NCBI RefSeq assembly: GCF_013376105.1
Contig: NZ_JAAMFM010000008.1
Coordinates: forward strand, 1 to 64,000
DNA from: Arthrobacter wenxiniae
GTDB lineage: Bacteria; Actinomycetota; Actinomycetes; Actinomycetales; Micrococcaceae
Length of the DNA stretch: 64,000 bases
Reading direction: 5' to 3'
The stretch's first letter is position 1. Every line of letters starts with the position of its first letter. The notes beneath the pieces are model-generated. The model worked only from the letters and a program-made list of their open reading frames with translations, was not told the DNA's origin and did not search any database. Positions 8,042 through 15,903 of the stretch are shown in pieces. The position numbers and the translations under genes are program-made.

Positions 8042-9325
8042 TCAACCGCCGCGTTTCCAGCCCGTGTCCAGCCGCCGGGCCAGACCCAGCAGTTCCAACC
8101 GGCCCAGCCCCGCCAGCACCGACGCGGTCCCGAGGCCGGCCACGACGCTGAGCTTGTCCACAGAGGTGGCCGAATGAAGTGGAAGCGCGTCCAGGAGCAG
8201 GAGGTCCTCCACCCCGAGCCCGTCGTGCAGGGCCGGTGCCCCACGTTGTTCGGGTACCAGGTTGGAGCCTGCCTCGCCCGCGAGCTCGGCAATGTCCGCG
8301 GCGTCAGTGACGCACACTGCCGCCCCTTCGCGAAGCAGCCGGTGGCAGCCGGCCGAATTTGCCGAATACACCGAGCCCGGCACCGCGCCCACGGAACGGC
8401 TGAGGCCCGCTGCGTGGTGTGCCGTGTTCAGCGCGCCGGAGCGCCACCGCGCCTCCACCACCACCGTCACCTCGCACAGTGCGGCGATGAGCCTGTTCCG
8501 TTGCAGGAAGCGGTAGCGGGTCGGGTTGGTGCCCGGCGGAACCTCGGCGACGATGGCACCCTGCTCGGTGACGGTGCGCAGCAGTTCCTCATTTCCGGAC
8601 GGGTAGAACCTGTCCACGCCGCCGGCCATGACCGCCAGAGTGGGCGGCTGCGCCACGCCCCCGGCACCGGAGCCGGCCCCGGTACGGCCCTGTGGCACCG
8701 AACCCCAGTAGGAGGGGTCCTGCCTGGCCGCCGCAAGCGCGCCCCGGTGGGCACTTGCGTCGATGCCGTATGCGCCGCCGCTGACCACCGTGTAGCCGCG
8801 CTGTACAAGCGCTGCTGCCATCTCCCCCGTGGCATTGGCGCCGTAGCTGGTGCTGTCCCGCGAGCCGACCAGGGCAATGCAGCGCCGTTGTTCCGGCAGG
8901 TGAAGCACGCGTCCGCGCATCCACAGGGCAATCGGCTCCGCCAGTTGCAGGTCCGCCAGGGCGGGCGGCCACGCCGGGTCCTCCGGAATCAGCAGCCCCC
9001 CGCCGTACCGCTCCACCACGGCCAGGTCGCGTTCCGGAGCCAGATCCGCAAGCCGCGGCCTCCACCGCCCCAGCGCATCCGCCAGGCCCGGCCACCGGCC
9101 AGCTCCGGTCTCCGCCAGCACGGCCGTCATTTCCTGTTCCAGCACGGCGCTTGACTCCGCTCCGCTGCGGATGAGGGCCAGCGCATCCACCGGGCCGGCC
9201 ACCGAAATGAGTGCCAGTCCGGCCAGGTCGGACGGTTCCATGAGCCGGGTCAGCGCCGCCCGGGCGAGCCGGACGTCGGCATTGCCCCGATTCAGGGTGC
9301 CCGGGTCCACAGTGGTGGCGTTCAT
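8042..9325 (-). CDS. dprA: DNA-processing protein DprA
   Basis: 427 residues. DprA binds incoming single-stranded DNA in natural transformation and loads RecA. The Rossmann-fold core is evident: VGSRDSTSYG, VSGGAYGIDASAHRGAL and MAGGVDRFYP, followed by a C-terminal winged-helix region. Its ATG overlaps the comM stop (ATGA), so it is translationally coupled to the interrupted comM. With the element in place the operon promoter upstream of yraN/comM is more than 9 kb away, so dprA expression may depend on transcription starting within or near the left end of the element. Confidence 0.92.
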   Translation of the reverse strand: MNATTVDPGTLNRGNADVRLARAALTRLMEPSDLAGLALISVAGPVDALALIRSGAESSAVLEQEMTAVLAETGAGRWPGLADALGRWRPRLADLAPERDLAVVERYGGGLLIPEDPAWPPALADLQLAEPIALWMRGRVLHLPEQRRCIALVGSRDSTSYGANATGEMAAALVQRGYTVVSGGAYGIDASAHRGALAAARQDPSYWGSVPQGRTGAGSGAGGVAQPPTLAVMAGGVDRFYPSGNEELLRTVTEQGAIVAEVPPGTNPTRYRFLQRNRLIAALCEVTVVVEARWRSGALNTAHHAAGLSRSVGAVPGSVYSANSAGCHRLLREGAAVCVTDAADIAELAGEAGSNLVPEQRGAPALHDGLGVEDLLLLDALPLHSATSVDKLSVVAGLGTASVLAGLGRLELLGLARRLDTGWKRGG

Positions 9326-10653
9326 AGTCCTTCTCCTCGTTGTCGCAATGTCAGGGCCAGGCCCACGTCGTCGGCGCAGGGCCGGGGCCGCCCCTGCAGA
9401 TCGGCCACCGTCCAGGCCAGGCGCAGCACGCGGTCGTAGCCGCGGGCGGACAGGCTGCCCTGGCCCATGGCACGGTCCAGCAGCGCCGTGTCCGCCGACG
9501 GCAGGCGGAGCGGGCCGCGCAGGATCCTGCCGGTGAGGTCGGCGTTGTGAACCAGTCCGAAGGGGCGCAGGCGCTCCCGGGCGGTATCCCGCGCCAGTTT
9601 CACGCGGACAGCCACCTGGTCGGTGCTCTCCCGCGGGCCGGCATCGGAGAGCTGGGCAAGTTGTACACGGTTGACCTGCAACTGGATGTCCACCCGGTCC
9701 AGCAGCGGGCCGGACAGGCGTCCGAAATAGCGCCTCCGCGCCATGGGCGTGCATTCGCAGCTGATCCCCTTGCCCGCGGCCTTGCCGCAGGGGCAGGGGT
9801 TCGCGGCCAGCACCAGCTGAAAGCGCGCAGGGTAGGCCGCCGTTCCCGCCGAACGGTGCAGTACCAGTTCGCCGCTCTCGAGGGGCTGGCGCAGGGCATC
9901 CAGGACCCGCTTGTCGAATTCCGGTGCCTCGTCGAGGAAGAGCACGCCCCGGTGGGCGCGGGAAGCGGCCCCGGGCCGCGGGATGCCGGTGCCGCCGCCA
10001 ATGATGGACGCGGTGCTGGCCGAGTGGTGCGGGCGCTCGTAGGGCGGGCGGCGGATCAGCGCGTTGGAGCCGCGGCGCACCTGGTCCAGGGAATGGATGG
10101 CCGTGACTTCCAGGGCCTCCTCGTCGCTGAGTGCGGGCAGCAGTCCGGGCAGGCGCTCGGCGAGCATGGTCTTGCCCGAACCCGGCGGCCCCACCATCAT
10201 CAGGTGGTGCCCGCCGGCGGCCGCGATTTCCAAGGCCAGGCGAGCCTCCGCCTGACCGGCCACCTCGGAGAGGTCCGGCGGGGCCTGCTCCCCGGCGGAC
10301 GCGCCGTCGTCGTCGGACCCGGCGGCAGCGGGCGGGCCGTCCGGCACGGCAAGCACCAGGTCCTGGGGGTCGGCGTCGAAGTCGGCGACCACTTGCGCGA
10401 GCGAGCCGTAGCCGCGCACCTTCGCACCAGCCACCAGCTCCGCCTCGGCGAGGTTGGGCTCCGCCACGACGAATTCCTTCCAGCCCGCCTTGATGGCTGC
10501 CAGGACGGCGGGCAGCACGCCGCGGACCGCCCGCAGCCGACCGTCCAGGCCCAGCTCGGCTATGAAGACCGTCCCCCCGGTCCGGCGCACGTCCCCGGCC
10601 GCCTCCAGCGCCGCCATGACGATGGCCAGGTCGAAGAACAAGCTTTGACACAC
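9322..10653 (-). pseudogene. comM: comM (YifB), 3' part, separated from its 5' end by the integrated element
   Basis: 434 host-derived residues (9322-10636) carry the AAA+ part of ComM: Walker A GPPGSGKTM, Walker B VLFLDEAPEF, a four-Cys segment NPCPCGKAAGKGISCEC and LLDRVDIQ. ComM is a hexameric helicase that drives branch migration of transforming DNA. The frame extends past the 9-bp attachment core into the element and meets a GTG at 10653, giving the leader MCQSLF, so a truncated protein lacking the first 80 residues could be made. Whether it is stable or active is unknown. Excision would rejoin it to the 5' part. Confidence 0.92.
10628..10636 (+). repeat. Left attachment core (AGGTCGAAG)
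   Basis: Nine bases identical to 19783-19791. On the minus strand they encode the FDL of ComM, just after the KKGSG segment. The bases differ immediately outside the core. An exchange within the core by the serine integrase explains the junction. Confidence 0.85.
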
Positions 10654-10669
10654 TTACCTAGGAGTCATC

Positions 10670-10927
10670 ATGGGCACCACGCGCACCACACCACCGGCCG
10701 GTTGGGAACTGCAGGCCGTCCCGGCGGACGTCGACCCCGCCGGCTGGGCCGACGTCTACGAATCCCGCCACCAGACCAAGGACGGGTCCACGTTCGTCTA
10801 CGGCTCCTGGTGTGACGGCATCCTGGAAATCGTGGTCGAGCAGGACGGGAGCGAGATTTCCCTGCCGTCCGGGTGGGCGGCCCGGCAGCTGGCCGAACTG
10901 CTCTATGACCTGGCGAGCCGGTCATGA
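10670..10927 (+). CDS. Small unknown protein coupled to the element's tyrosine recombinase
   Basis: 85 residues, acidic, with no family I recognise. It contains WADVYESRHQTKDG and ends in a predicted helix (WAARQLAELLYDLASRS). AGGAG lies 5 bp before the ATG, and its stop overlaps the ATG of the recombinase, so the two are co-translated. Such small partners often help a recombinase choose direction or site, but nothing in the sequence proves this. It is transcribed away from comM; a TTGACA at 10645-10650 may be part of a promoter, though no good -10 follows at the right distance. Confidence 0.65.
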   Translation: MGTTRTTPPAGWELQAVPADVDPAGWADVYESRHQTKDGSTFVYGSWCDGILEIVVEQDGSEISLPSGWAARQLAELLYDLASRS

Positions 10928-11808
10928 GCGCGGCGCCCAGGGCCCCGCTCCGGCACCCGCCCATGCCGGCGGCCACCGAAGCCCATGCCGGGGAGCTCGC
11001 GGCCGTGCTGGCCGGGTGGCGGCTCTGGCAGGAGTCCGTCAGCGCGTCGGAACGGACCATAGCGGACCGGGCCCGCACCATCAAAAACCTTGTCGGTTTC
11101 GCCGGGTGTGGGCCGCTGGAAATCACGCCCGCGCACATTATCGGTTTCATGACCAGGCCGGGACTCACGCCCGGCACGCGCCTGACCTACCATGGCGCAA
11201 TCAGCGCGTACTCCGCGTACCTGGTGGCGGCGGGGTTGCGTGAGGATGACCCCGTGGGCCGGGTGCCGAAGCCGCGCCGCCGCGCCGGCCTCCCACGCCC
11301 CATCAGCGAGGCACAGCTGCAGGCCGTGCTGGCGGCGGCGAACCGGCGCACCACCCGCATGATGATCCTCCTCGCCGCCTTTGAGGGGCTGCGCGTGCAC
11401 GAGATCGCCAAGATCAGGGGTGATGACTTCGACCTCGACGCGGGGCTGCTGTACGTGGTCGGCAAGGGTGCGAAGGAGGCCACCCTGCCGGTGCACCCGC
11501 TCGTTCTGGCCGGGGCCGCCGGCTTCCCGGCGGACGGCTGGTGGTTCCCGTCCCCCAGGAACGACGGACCCATCCACCGCACCGCGGTAGGCAAGACGAT
11601 CCACGACACCCTGGCCCGTGCCGGCGTGCACGCCACCCCGCACCAGCTGCGCCACTACTACGGCACGGCGCTGCTCCGCAACGGTGCCAACCTCCGCGTG
11701 GTCCAGGAGCTCATGCGGCATTCGTCCGTGGCCACCACTGCCCTGTACACCGAGGTTTCGGACGTGCAGCGGCGGGACGCCATCGCCGGGCTGTTCGCGG
11801 GGGTCTGA
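10924..11808 (+). CDS. Tyrosine recombinase of the element
   Basis: 294 residues. The catalytic set is complete: Arg in EGLRVHEI, Lys in GKGAKEATL, HQLRH, RHSSVAT and Tyr in ALYTEV. An N-terminal SAM-like domain (SERTIADRARTIKNL) precedes it. It is a short XerC/D-like enzyme without an arm-binding domain. The element already has a serine integrase whose location at the comM junction explains integration, so this second recombinase may resolve multimers, act at another site such as dif, or be a relic of another element. It runs opposite to most element genes and is followed by a hairpin. Confidence 0.88.
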   Translation: MSAAPRAPLRHPPMPAATEAHAGELAAVLAGWRLWQESVSASERTIADRARTIKNLVGFAGCGPLEITPAHIIGFMTRPGLTPGTRLTYHGAISAYSAYLVAAGLREDDPVGRVPKPRRRAGLPRPISEAQLQAVLAAANRRTTRMMILLAAFEGLRVHEIAKIRGDDFDLDAGLLYVVGKGAKEATLPVHPLVLAGAAGFPADGWWFPSPRNDGPIHRTAVGKTIHDTLARAGVHATPHQLRHYYGTALLRNGANLRVVQELMRHSSVATTALYTEVSDVQRRDAIAGLFAGV

Positions 11809-11814
11809 CGTGAA

Positions 11815-11846
11815 GGAGCCCCGCACCAGCACTGGTGCGGGGCTTC
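11815..11846 (+). terminator. Terminator after the tyrosine recombinase
   Basis: A 13-bp perfect inverted repeat (11817-11829 and 11832-11844) begins 8 bp after the recombinase stop codon. No long T run follows. It lies between convergent transcription units and may serve both. Confidence 0.65.
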
Positions 11847-11948
11847 CTGTGTGGCGCTGGCCGGGTCACCGGCCCCTGAAAAAGAGCCTCGCCGGCCATC
11901 GTTCCCCTTGCCCGTGAACAGCTCATAAAGAGTGGGCTGGGGTGGCGT

Positions 11949-12170
11949 TCACGCCACAGTCTCGGGGTCCATCCTGGGCCGCCCCGCAGCCTCCCACGCG
12001 GCGGCCCAGGCGGCCGGGCTGTTGAACCAGTCCGGGATGCGTTCACCAGGGCAGAAAACAACCTCCGTGGCCGTGGCCGGGTGCACGTGGTGCGCGTAGT
12101 CGGTGAAAACTTCCGGCACGCCCTGCCCGTCGAGCGGCGCCAGTGTCAGCGGCTCCTGGTTGTGCAACAT
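11949..12170 (-). CDS. Small unknown element protein
   Basis: 73 residues of unknown function, the last gene of the rightmost-to-leftmost operon. It has a Pro- and Trp-rich C-terminal half (ERIPDWFNSPAAWAAAWEAAG). AGGAAAA lies about 7 bp before the ATG. It shares a pattern with the gene before it: both have a segment of the form VxFxPGExxPxW, so the two may be related small proteins. Its position after the capsid gene suggests a virion or packaging role, but that is only context. Confidence 0.6.
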   Translation of the reverse strand: MLHNQEPLTLAPLDGQGVPEVFTDYAHHVHPATATEVVFCPGERIPDWFNSPAAWAAAWEAAGRPRMDPETVA

Positions 12171-12179
12171 GCTGTTTTC

Positions 12180-12437
12180 CTATCTGTAAGGCAAAGCCCA
12201 CGCCGGCAGGGTCTCGCCGGGAACAAACGTGACCAGCTGGCCCGTGACCGGGGACAGGAGCGTCATGATGTGGGTGCAGTTCGTGGGCGGGACCGGGACC
12301 GGCGGCGCCCCATCCGGTTCCCGCCTATCACTGGCCCACTCATACAACGGGGAGTTGAGCGTGATTTCTGGGACGGTGGGACGCCAGGACGGATTCTTGA
12401 CCCACCCCGGCGTTCCCTGCCCCGCACCAAGAACCAT
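12180..12437 (-). CDS. Small unknown protein coupled to the capsid gene
   Basis: 85 residues. The ATG overlaps the capsid stop codon (TAATG), so its translation depends on the capsid gene. The C-terminal segment VTFVPGETLPAWALP resembles VVFCPGERIPDWF of the next gene. The sequence is Pro-rich with no membrane segment. In phages the gene after the major capsid protein is often a head decoration or connector protein, but this one is too short and divergent to assign. Confidence 0.6.
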   Translation of the reverse strand: MVLGAGQGTPGWVKNPSWRPTVPEITLNSPLYEWASDRREPDGAPPVPVPPTNCTHIMTLLSPVTGQLVTFVPGETLPAWALPYR

Positions 12438-13867
12438 TACAGCCCGTTCAGGTACCGGTATACGCCGAACGCGGACGGCCGGGCCGGCTGAATGTCTCCG
12501 CGCCAGGTGATCACAAACGCGGTCTGTCCGAGGTCGGCGTAACGCTCCGTCAACACCTGCACGGTCATCTCGAGGCGCTGCCCGATCAGGAGCTCTTCCC
12601 AGTTGCCGATGAACGCGTCAGCCGCGGTGCTGCTGGTGCCCTTCGTCATGCCCTTAGCCACCTGGTTGGAGACGTACACCGGCAGGTCGTTCAAGTCGTC
12701 CGGCTTCCGCAACGGCTGGCCCAACGTGTCCACGAGGCCGGCGTACTTTTGCATGAGCCGGGACGGGACAATCAGCCCTGTGGGCGTTTCGTTCAGGTTC
12801 TCCAGCGTGTAGTCCAGGGCCAGCCATTCCGCGTAGTTCGTGGGCGTGGTGCCGTTGGTTGCGGAGCCGCCTAACACGTTGGCGGGCAGTACCGCGTTCA
12901 GCGCGGCCAGGACGCCGCGCGGGTTGGGCGGAACAGGGAAGTTCGCGCCTGACGGGTCACCGGTCAGGATGCCGCCATACAGGGCCAAGCGGTCCAGCGC
13001 CAGGCCCATTGACCTTCCCATTGCGTTCTTGACCAGGTCTTCCGCGTTTTCCGCGTCCTGCAGCCACTCGTTGGTGACGACGACCATGCAATTCATCGTC
13101 TTGGCAACCAGGGTGACCATGTCGAAGCTTGGATCGCTGGCCGTGATCGCGGAACCCTCAGTGCGGAATGCCGAGGTGGGGTCCGCCGTCAGCCTTCCGA
13201 TATTGACTGTTTGCGTGCCCATCGGGACCAGGCTGGCGCCGGCCTTGAACACGGCCGCGTTGTTCCGGGCCAGGTCGATAAGCTCCGAAGACCAGGACAC
13301 CGGCACGACAGCCGAGGCGCCCGAGGTGGTCAGGGACCGCAGCAGGTTTGTGATGCCGCCGTGCATCGCCGTGGTGGCCTGCTCACGGGCAGCGTCAGCA
13401 GCCCTGGCCCGCTGCACCGCCGGATGATCCGCGAACCGCTGCCCGGCCACCACGGCCGCCGGATCCTGCGAACCGCGGACGGTGAACTTCTGGCCCGCCG
13501 AACGGGCACCGGCACCGGCACGGCCCACAGGCTGCACCGCCTCCGCGTCCCGGCCGCGTTCCAGCGGGGCGCCGTGACTGTCATACAAGGGGCCGGCCCC
13601 CGCACGGGCCACGGCATCATCCTGCGCCTGCTCCCGCTCAAGCTCCGCAATGCGGGCATCGAACGCCTTGATTTCCTCGTCAAGGCTGGCCCGCGACTTC
13701 CACAAACTGTCGTAGGAACGCGCCTGCTCCGGCGTAAACGAGACACGCCCGGAACTTTCCTCCCGAATGGCCCGCAGCTTGTCAAAATCCGCCTGGGTGT
13801 CGTTGAACTCACGAACCTTTACGGCCCGGTTTTCCTGAACCCGCCTAATAAGTTCTGCAATGGTCAT
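12437..13867 (-). CDS. HK97-type major capsid protein
   Basis: 476 residues. The first 70 are charged and helical (KSRASLDEEIKAFDARIAEL), like the delta or scaffold domain of HK97 capsid proteins. The fold domain follows from about residue 150, with PVSWSSELIDLARNNAAVF and the typical end WEELLIGQRLEMTVQVL then a Phe-rich strand and RGDIQPARPSAFGVYRYL. GGAGG lies 8 bp before the ATG. No protease or portal gene is next to it, unlike in normal head modules. A capsid gene in a small element suggests it builds or redirects heads, as capsid-forming satellites do; that part is inference. The 240 bp upstream hold no convincing gene. Confidence 0.9.
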   Translation of the reverse strand: MTIAELIRRVQENRAVKVREFNDTQADFDKLRAIREESSGRVSFTPEQARSYDSLWKSRASLDEEIKAFDARIAELEREQAQDDAVARAGAGPLYDSHGAPLERGRDAEAVQPVGRAGAGARSAGQKFTVRGSQDPAAVVAGQRFADHPAVQRARAADAAREQATTAMHGGITNLLRSLTTSGASAVVPVSWSSELIDLARNNAAVFKAGASLVPMGTQTVNIGRLTADPTSAFRTEGSAITASDPSFDMVTLVAKTMNCMVVVTNEWLQDAENAEDLVKNAMGRSMGLALDRLALYGGILTGDPSGANFPVPPNPRGVLAALNAVLPANVLGGSATNGTTPTNYAEWLALDYTLENLNETPTGLIVPSRLMQKYAGLVDTLGQPLRKPDDLNDLPVYVSNQVAKGMTKGTSSTAADAFIGNWEELLIGQRLEMTVQVLTERYADLGQTAFVITWRGDIQPARPSAFGVYRYLNGL

Positions 13868-14109
13868 GATTTCGCCCTCCTGGGCTTGGGCCTGTGGCCC
13901 GAAAAAGTAATGGGATCATGCGCCACAAGGGCGTCTTGTCGTCTCGCGTTGCCTGGCAGGCCGTGGCGGTCAGGAAATCTGCGTCAACTGGCGGCCCACC
14001 ATTTCGCCGGGCCAGGTTGCCGGGCTGGCCGTGGCGGGCCGGGCAAACTGGAACCGATGGTAAAACCGTTGCCCGCATTCTACGCCCGAATCACAGCCGT
14101 GTCATTCAC

Positions 14110-14523
14110 TCACAAGTCCCCAGCCCACGCCGCCCACTCCGCCGTGTCCTCCGGACCCCGCGGCGCCCCCGCCACGAGCCGGTCAATGACGTTGGCCAGG
14201 CGGCTTTGCATCGTCGAAACGATATTGTGTTCGCCGGTGGCCACGGCCCGGTCAATGAGCCGCGCATCATACAGGGCAAGCTCCCGCCACACGGGGCCCC
14301 AGAACCCGCCCGCGCCGGGCGGCAGCTTCCCCAACTCGGCCATGACGGACAACTCGATGGGGCCGGGACCGGCCGGCACATCCGCAGGCGGCGCGGGCGG
14401 GCCAGCCCTGCGCCGCCGCGCTGCCGCCGCGTGGGCCGCCCGGCACCCGGCGCAGCGGCAGCCCTTCCGGTAAGCGTTGTCACTGGCCGCGCCCGGCGCG
14501 TGTGTTCGGTTTTGTTCAGTCAC
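14110..14523 (-). CDS. Possible small terminase subunit
   Basis: 137 residues. It starts with a Cys-rich motif (RKGCRCAGCRAAH) seen in many small actinophage proteins, then has a Pro-rich linker and a helical domain (ELALYDARLIDRAVATGEHNIVSTMQSRLANVIDRLV). The helical part and the position one gene before the capsid protein are compatible with a small terminase that recognises packaging sites. I cannot exclude another DNA-binding role. The GTG start has AGGAG 8 bp upstream. There is no large terminase in the element, so packaging would need a helper. Confidence 0.5.
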   Translation of the reverse strand: MTEQNRTHAPGAASDNAYRKGCRCAGCRAAHAAAARRRRAGPPAPPADVPAGPGPIELSVMAELGKLPPGAGGFWGPVWRELALYDARLIDRAVATGEHNIVSTMQSRLANVIDRLVAGAPRGPEDTAEWAAWAGDL

Positions 14524-14742
14524 GGCGTTGTCTCCTGCCCATGGTGCCCCACCGGCCGTTCGTCGGGGGGAGAAAAAAATGGAAATGGCGCGGTCGCCCG
14601 CATATCGCCCGGTAGAAAAAAACCTGCCCTGTGCGGCCCTGTGTGCCCCGCTGAGCGCCCCGCACCCCCCGGGTGGCTCCCGGTACCGGCAAGGGCGTTC
14701 CGTTTGATTTGGGACGTCATGGCGTGTCTGTCGTCGTGTCCT

Positions 14743-14858
14743 GCTGTCGTGTCGTCACGCTGTCGTGTCGTCACGTCGTCACGACAGCGGCGTGTGTGGT
14801 GGTGCTGTGCCTGTGTGCCACGCACACACAGGCAGGGCGTGGTGCTGTGCCTGTGTGG
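14743..14858. repeat. Iteron-like and inverted repeats in a 360-bp non-coding stretch
   Basis: The gap 14524-14886 holds no gene. It contains a 16-bp unit, GCTGTCGTGTCGTCAC, at 14743-14758 and 14759-14774 with a partial third copy to 14782. The arms GCTGTCGTG (14759-14767) and CACGACAGC (14780-14788) form a 9-bp dyad. GTGGTGCTGTGCCTGTGTG occurs twice further on (14801-14860 area). Such arrays serve as replication origins, packaging sites or regulator targets; which one applies here is not visible. Confidence 0.6.
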
Positions 14859-14886
14859 GTGGCGTGGCGTGTGCATGGCATGGCGC

Positions 14887-15207
14887 CTAGTCCTTGCCGT
14901 CGTCGCTGGGTGGTGTGGTGGTGTCGTTGACGGCGGACTCGAAGTTCAGGGCGCCGCGCCCGATGGCTGCGCGTGCGCCCTCCTGTGTGCCGTGCAGGTC
15001 CAGGAGCAGGTCTCCCAGGTTCATCACGAGGCAGCGGCAGAGTTCGGCGGCGTAGGACAGGCGCAGGTGTTCGGGCTGGGCCATGACCAACGCACGGACG
15101 TTCAGCTTGGGGTCTGCGTTGGTGTTGACCTGGGCGGTGGCGAGGGCGAACACGTCACGGCTGACGTTGAGCATGAATTGTTCCTGGGTGGCTGGGGTGG
15201 CGTTCAT
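14887..15207 (-). CDS. Unknown element protein
   Basis: 106 residues without a recognised family. It is mostly helical, with ALVMAQPEHLRLSYAAELCRCLVMNL in the middle and an acidic end. AGGAG lies 7 bp before the ATG at 15207, and that ATG overlaps the stop codon of the preceding gene (15204). It is the last of three small coupled genes downstream of the repeat-rich region at 15.8 kb. Confidence 0.6.
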   Translation of the reverse strand: MNATPATQEQFMLNVSRDVFALATAQVNTNADPKLNVRALVMAQPEHLRLSYAAELCRCLVMNLGDLLLDLHGTQEGARAAIGRGALNFESAVNDTTTPPSDDGKD

Positions 15208-15416
15208 TCGGTGTCTCCTGGCGGGTTGCGGTTTGTTGTTTCGATTTGGTCTGCGAGGTCGTGCAGCCGGTCGGCCATGGTGCGGGCCTGTGCCGGTGTC
15301 AGGTGGGCTTGCAGGATGTTGTTGGTGAACAGGCCGATGCCTGGCAGTTCGGTTCCGTCCGGGTAGCGCCACGCCCAGCAGCGGGCGCGTGCACGGGGGC
15401 GTGGGCTGTTGCTCAT
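15204..15416 (-). CDS. Unknown small element protein
   Basis: 70 residues. The C-terminal half (LTPAQARTMADRLHDLADQIE) is a helical segment common among small actinophage proteins of unknown function. It overlaps the next gene by 4 bp (ATGA) and starts 2 bp after the stop of the gene before it, so the three genes 15763-14887 form one translated block. Confidence 0.6.
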   Translation of the reverse strand: MSNSPRPRARARCWAWRYPDGTELPGIGLFTNNILQAHLTPAQARTMADRLHDLADQIETTNRNPPGDTE

Positions 15417-15418
15417 GG

Positions 15419-15763
15419 CTAGTTCTCTGCTATCCAGTCGAGCGGTGCGCGGTATCCCTTGGCGGCGGCCTTGGCGGCGCGGCGGGCCTGGTTGGCGTCG
15501 GCGGTGTCCACACCGGGGCTGCGGTAAAGATGGGTGATACTGGCCAGCGCGGCCTTGGCGGTGGCACAGTCCGGCGGGAATCCGATGAAGACGGCCCAGC
15601 GTTCGGCGTCGGCCCGGACGAGGGCGGCGTGGCCGGGGCTGTCGTCATCCCATATTGAGGCCCAGTCGGTGACGAGGCAGGGCGTCCCGTCTGGCAGGTG
15701 GCCCGTGATGAATCCGGCGTCGGTTGGGTTGTTCTGCGTGCCAGTGCTGGGGCTGGTTGTCAT
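15419..15763 (-). CDS. Unknown element protein
   Basis: 114 residues, no known family recognised. It has a Trp/Asp-rich middle (TDWASIWDDDSPGHAAL) and an Ala-rich helix near the end (NQARRAAKAAAKGY). AAGGA lies about 9 bp before the ATG. It is the first gene after the inverted-repeat region 15791-15890 and is tightly packed with the next two genes. Confidence 0.6.
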   Translation of the reverse strand: MTTSPSTGTQNNPTDAGFITGHLPDGTPCLVTDWASIWDDDSPGHAALVRADAERWAVFIGFPPDCATAKAALASITHLYRSPGVDTADANQARRAAKAAAKGYRAPLDWIAEN

Positions 15764-15790
15764 GATGCTTTTTCCTTGTCTGTTTCGCTG

Positions 15791-15890
15791 GGTGTGTCAG
15801 TGTGTCTCGGGTGTGTCTCGGGTGTGTCTTAACACGGTGTCTGTGTGTGTGTCTCCCCCACTTTCTTAAGGGGAGACACACTGACACACC
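15791..15890. repeat. Nested inverted repeats between the ATPase gene and the small-gene block
   Basis: An 18-bp perfect inverted repeat has arms at 15791-15808 and 15873-15890. Inside it lie a second 12-bp inverted repeat (15847-15858 and 15870-15881) and an 11-bp unit, TGTGTCTCGGG, repeated at 15801 and 15812 with a degenerate third copy. On the minus-strand transcript these fold into a large hairpin just after the ATPase gene. It could be a terminator, an attenuator or an origin-like site. Confidence 0.65.
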
Positions 15891-15903
15891 TGAAAACGGC
15901 TAT

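Noticed and set aside
10628-10636. tRNA gene as integration site
   Set aside because: The core lies in protein-coding comM; no tRNA-like cloverleaf is visible at either end.
13845-14078. 77-residue frame between the capsid and terminase-like genes
   Set aside because: No ribosome binding site, overlaps the capsid start, and the composition looks non-coding.
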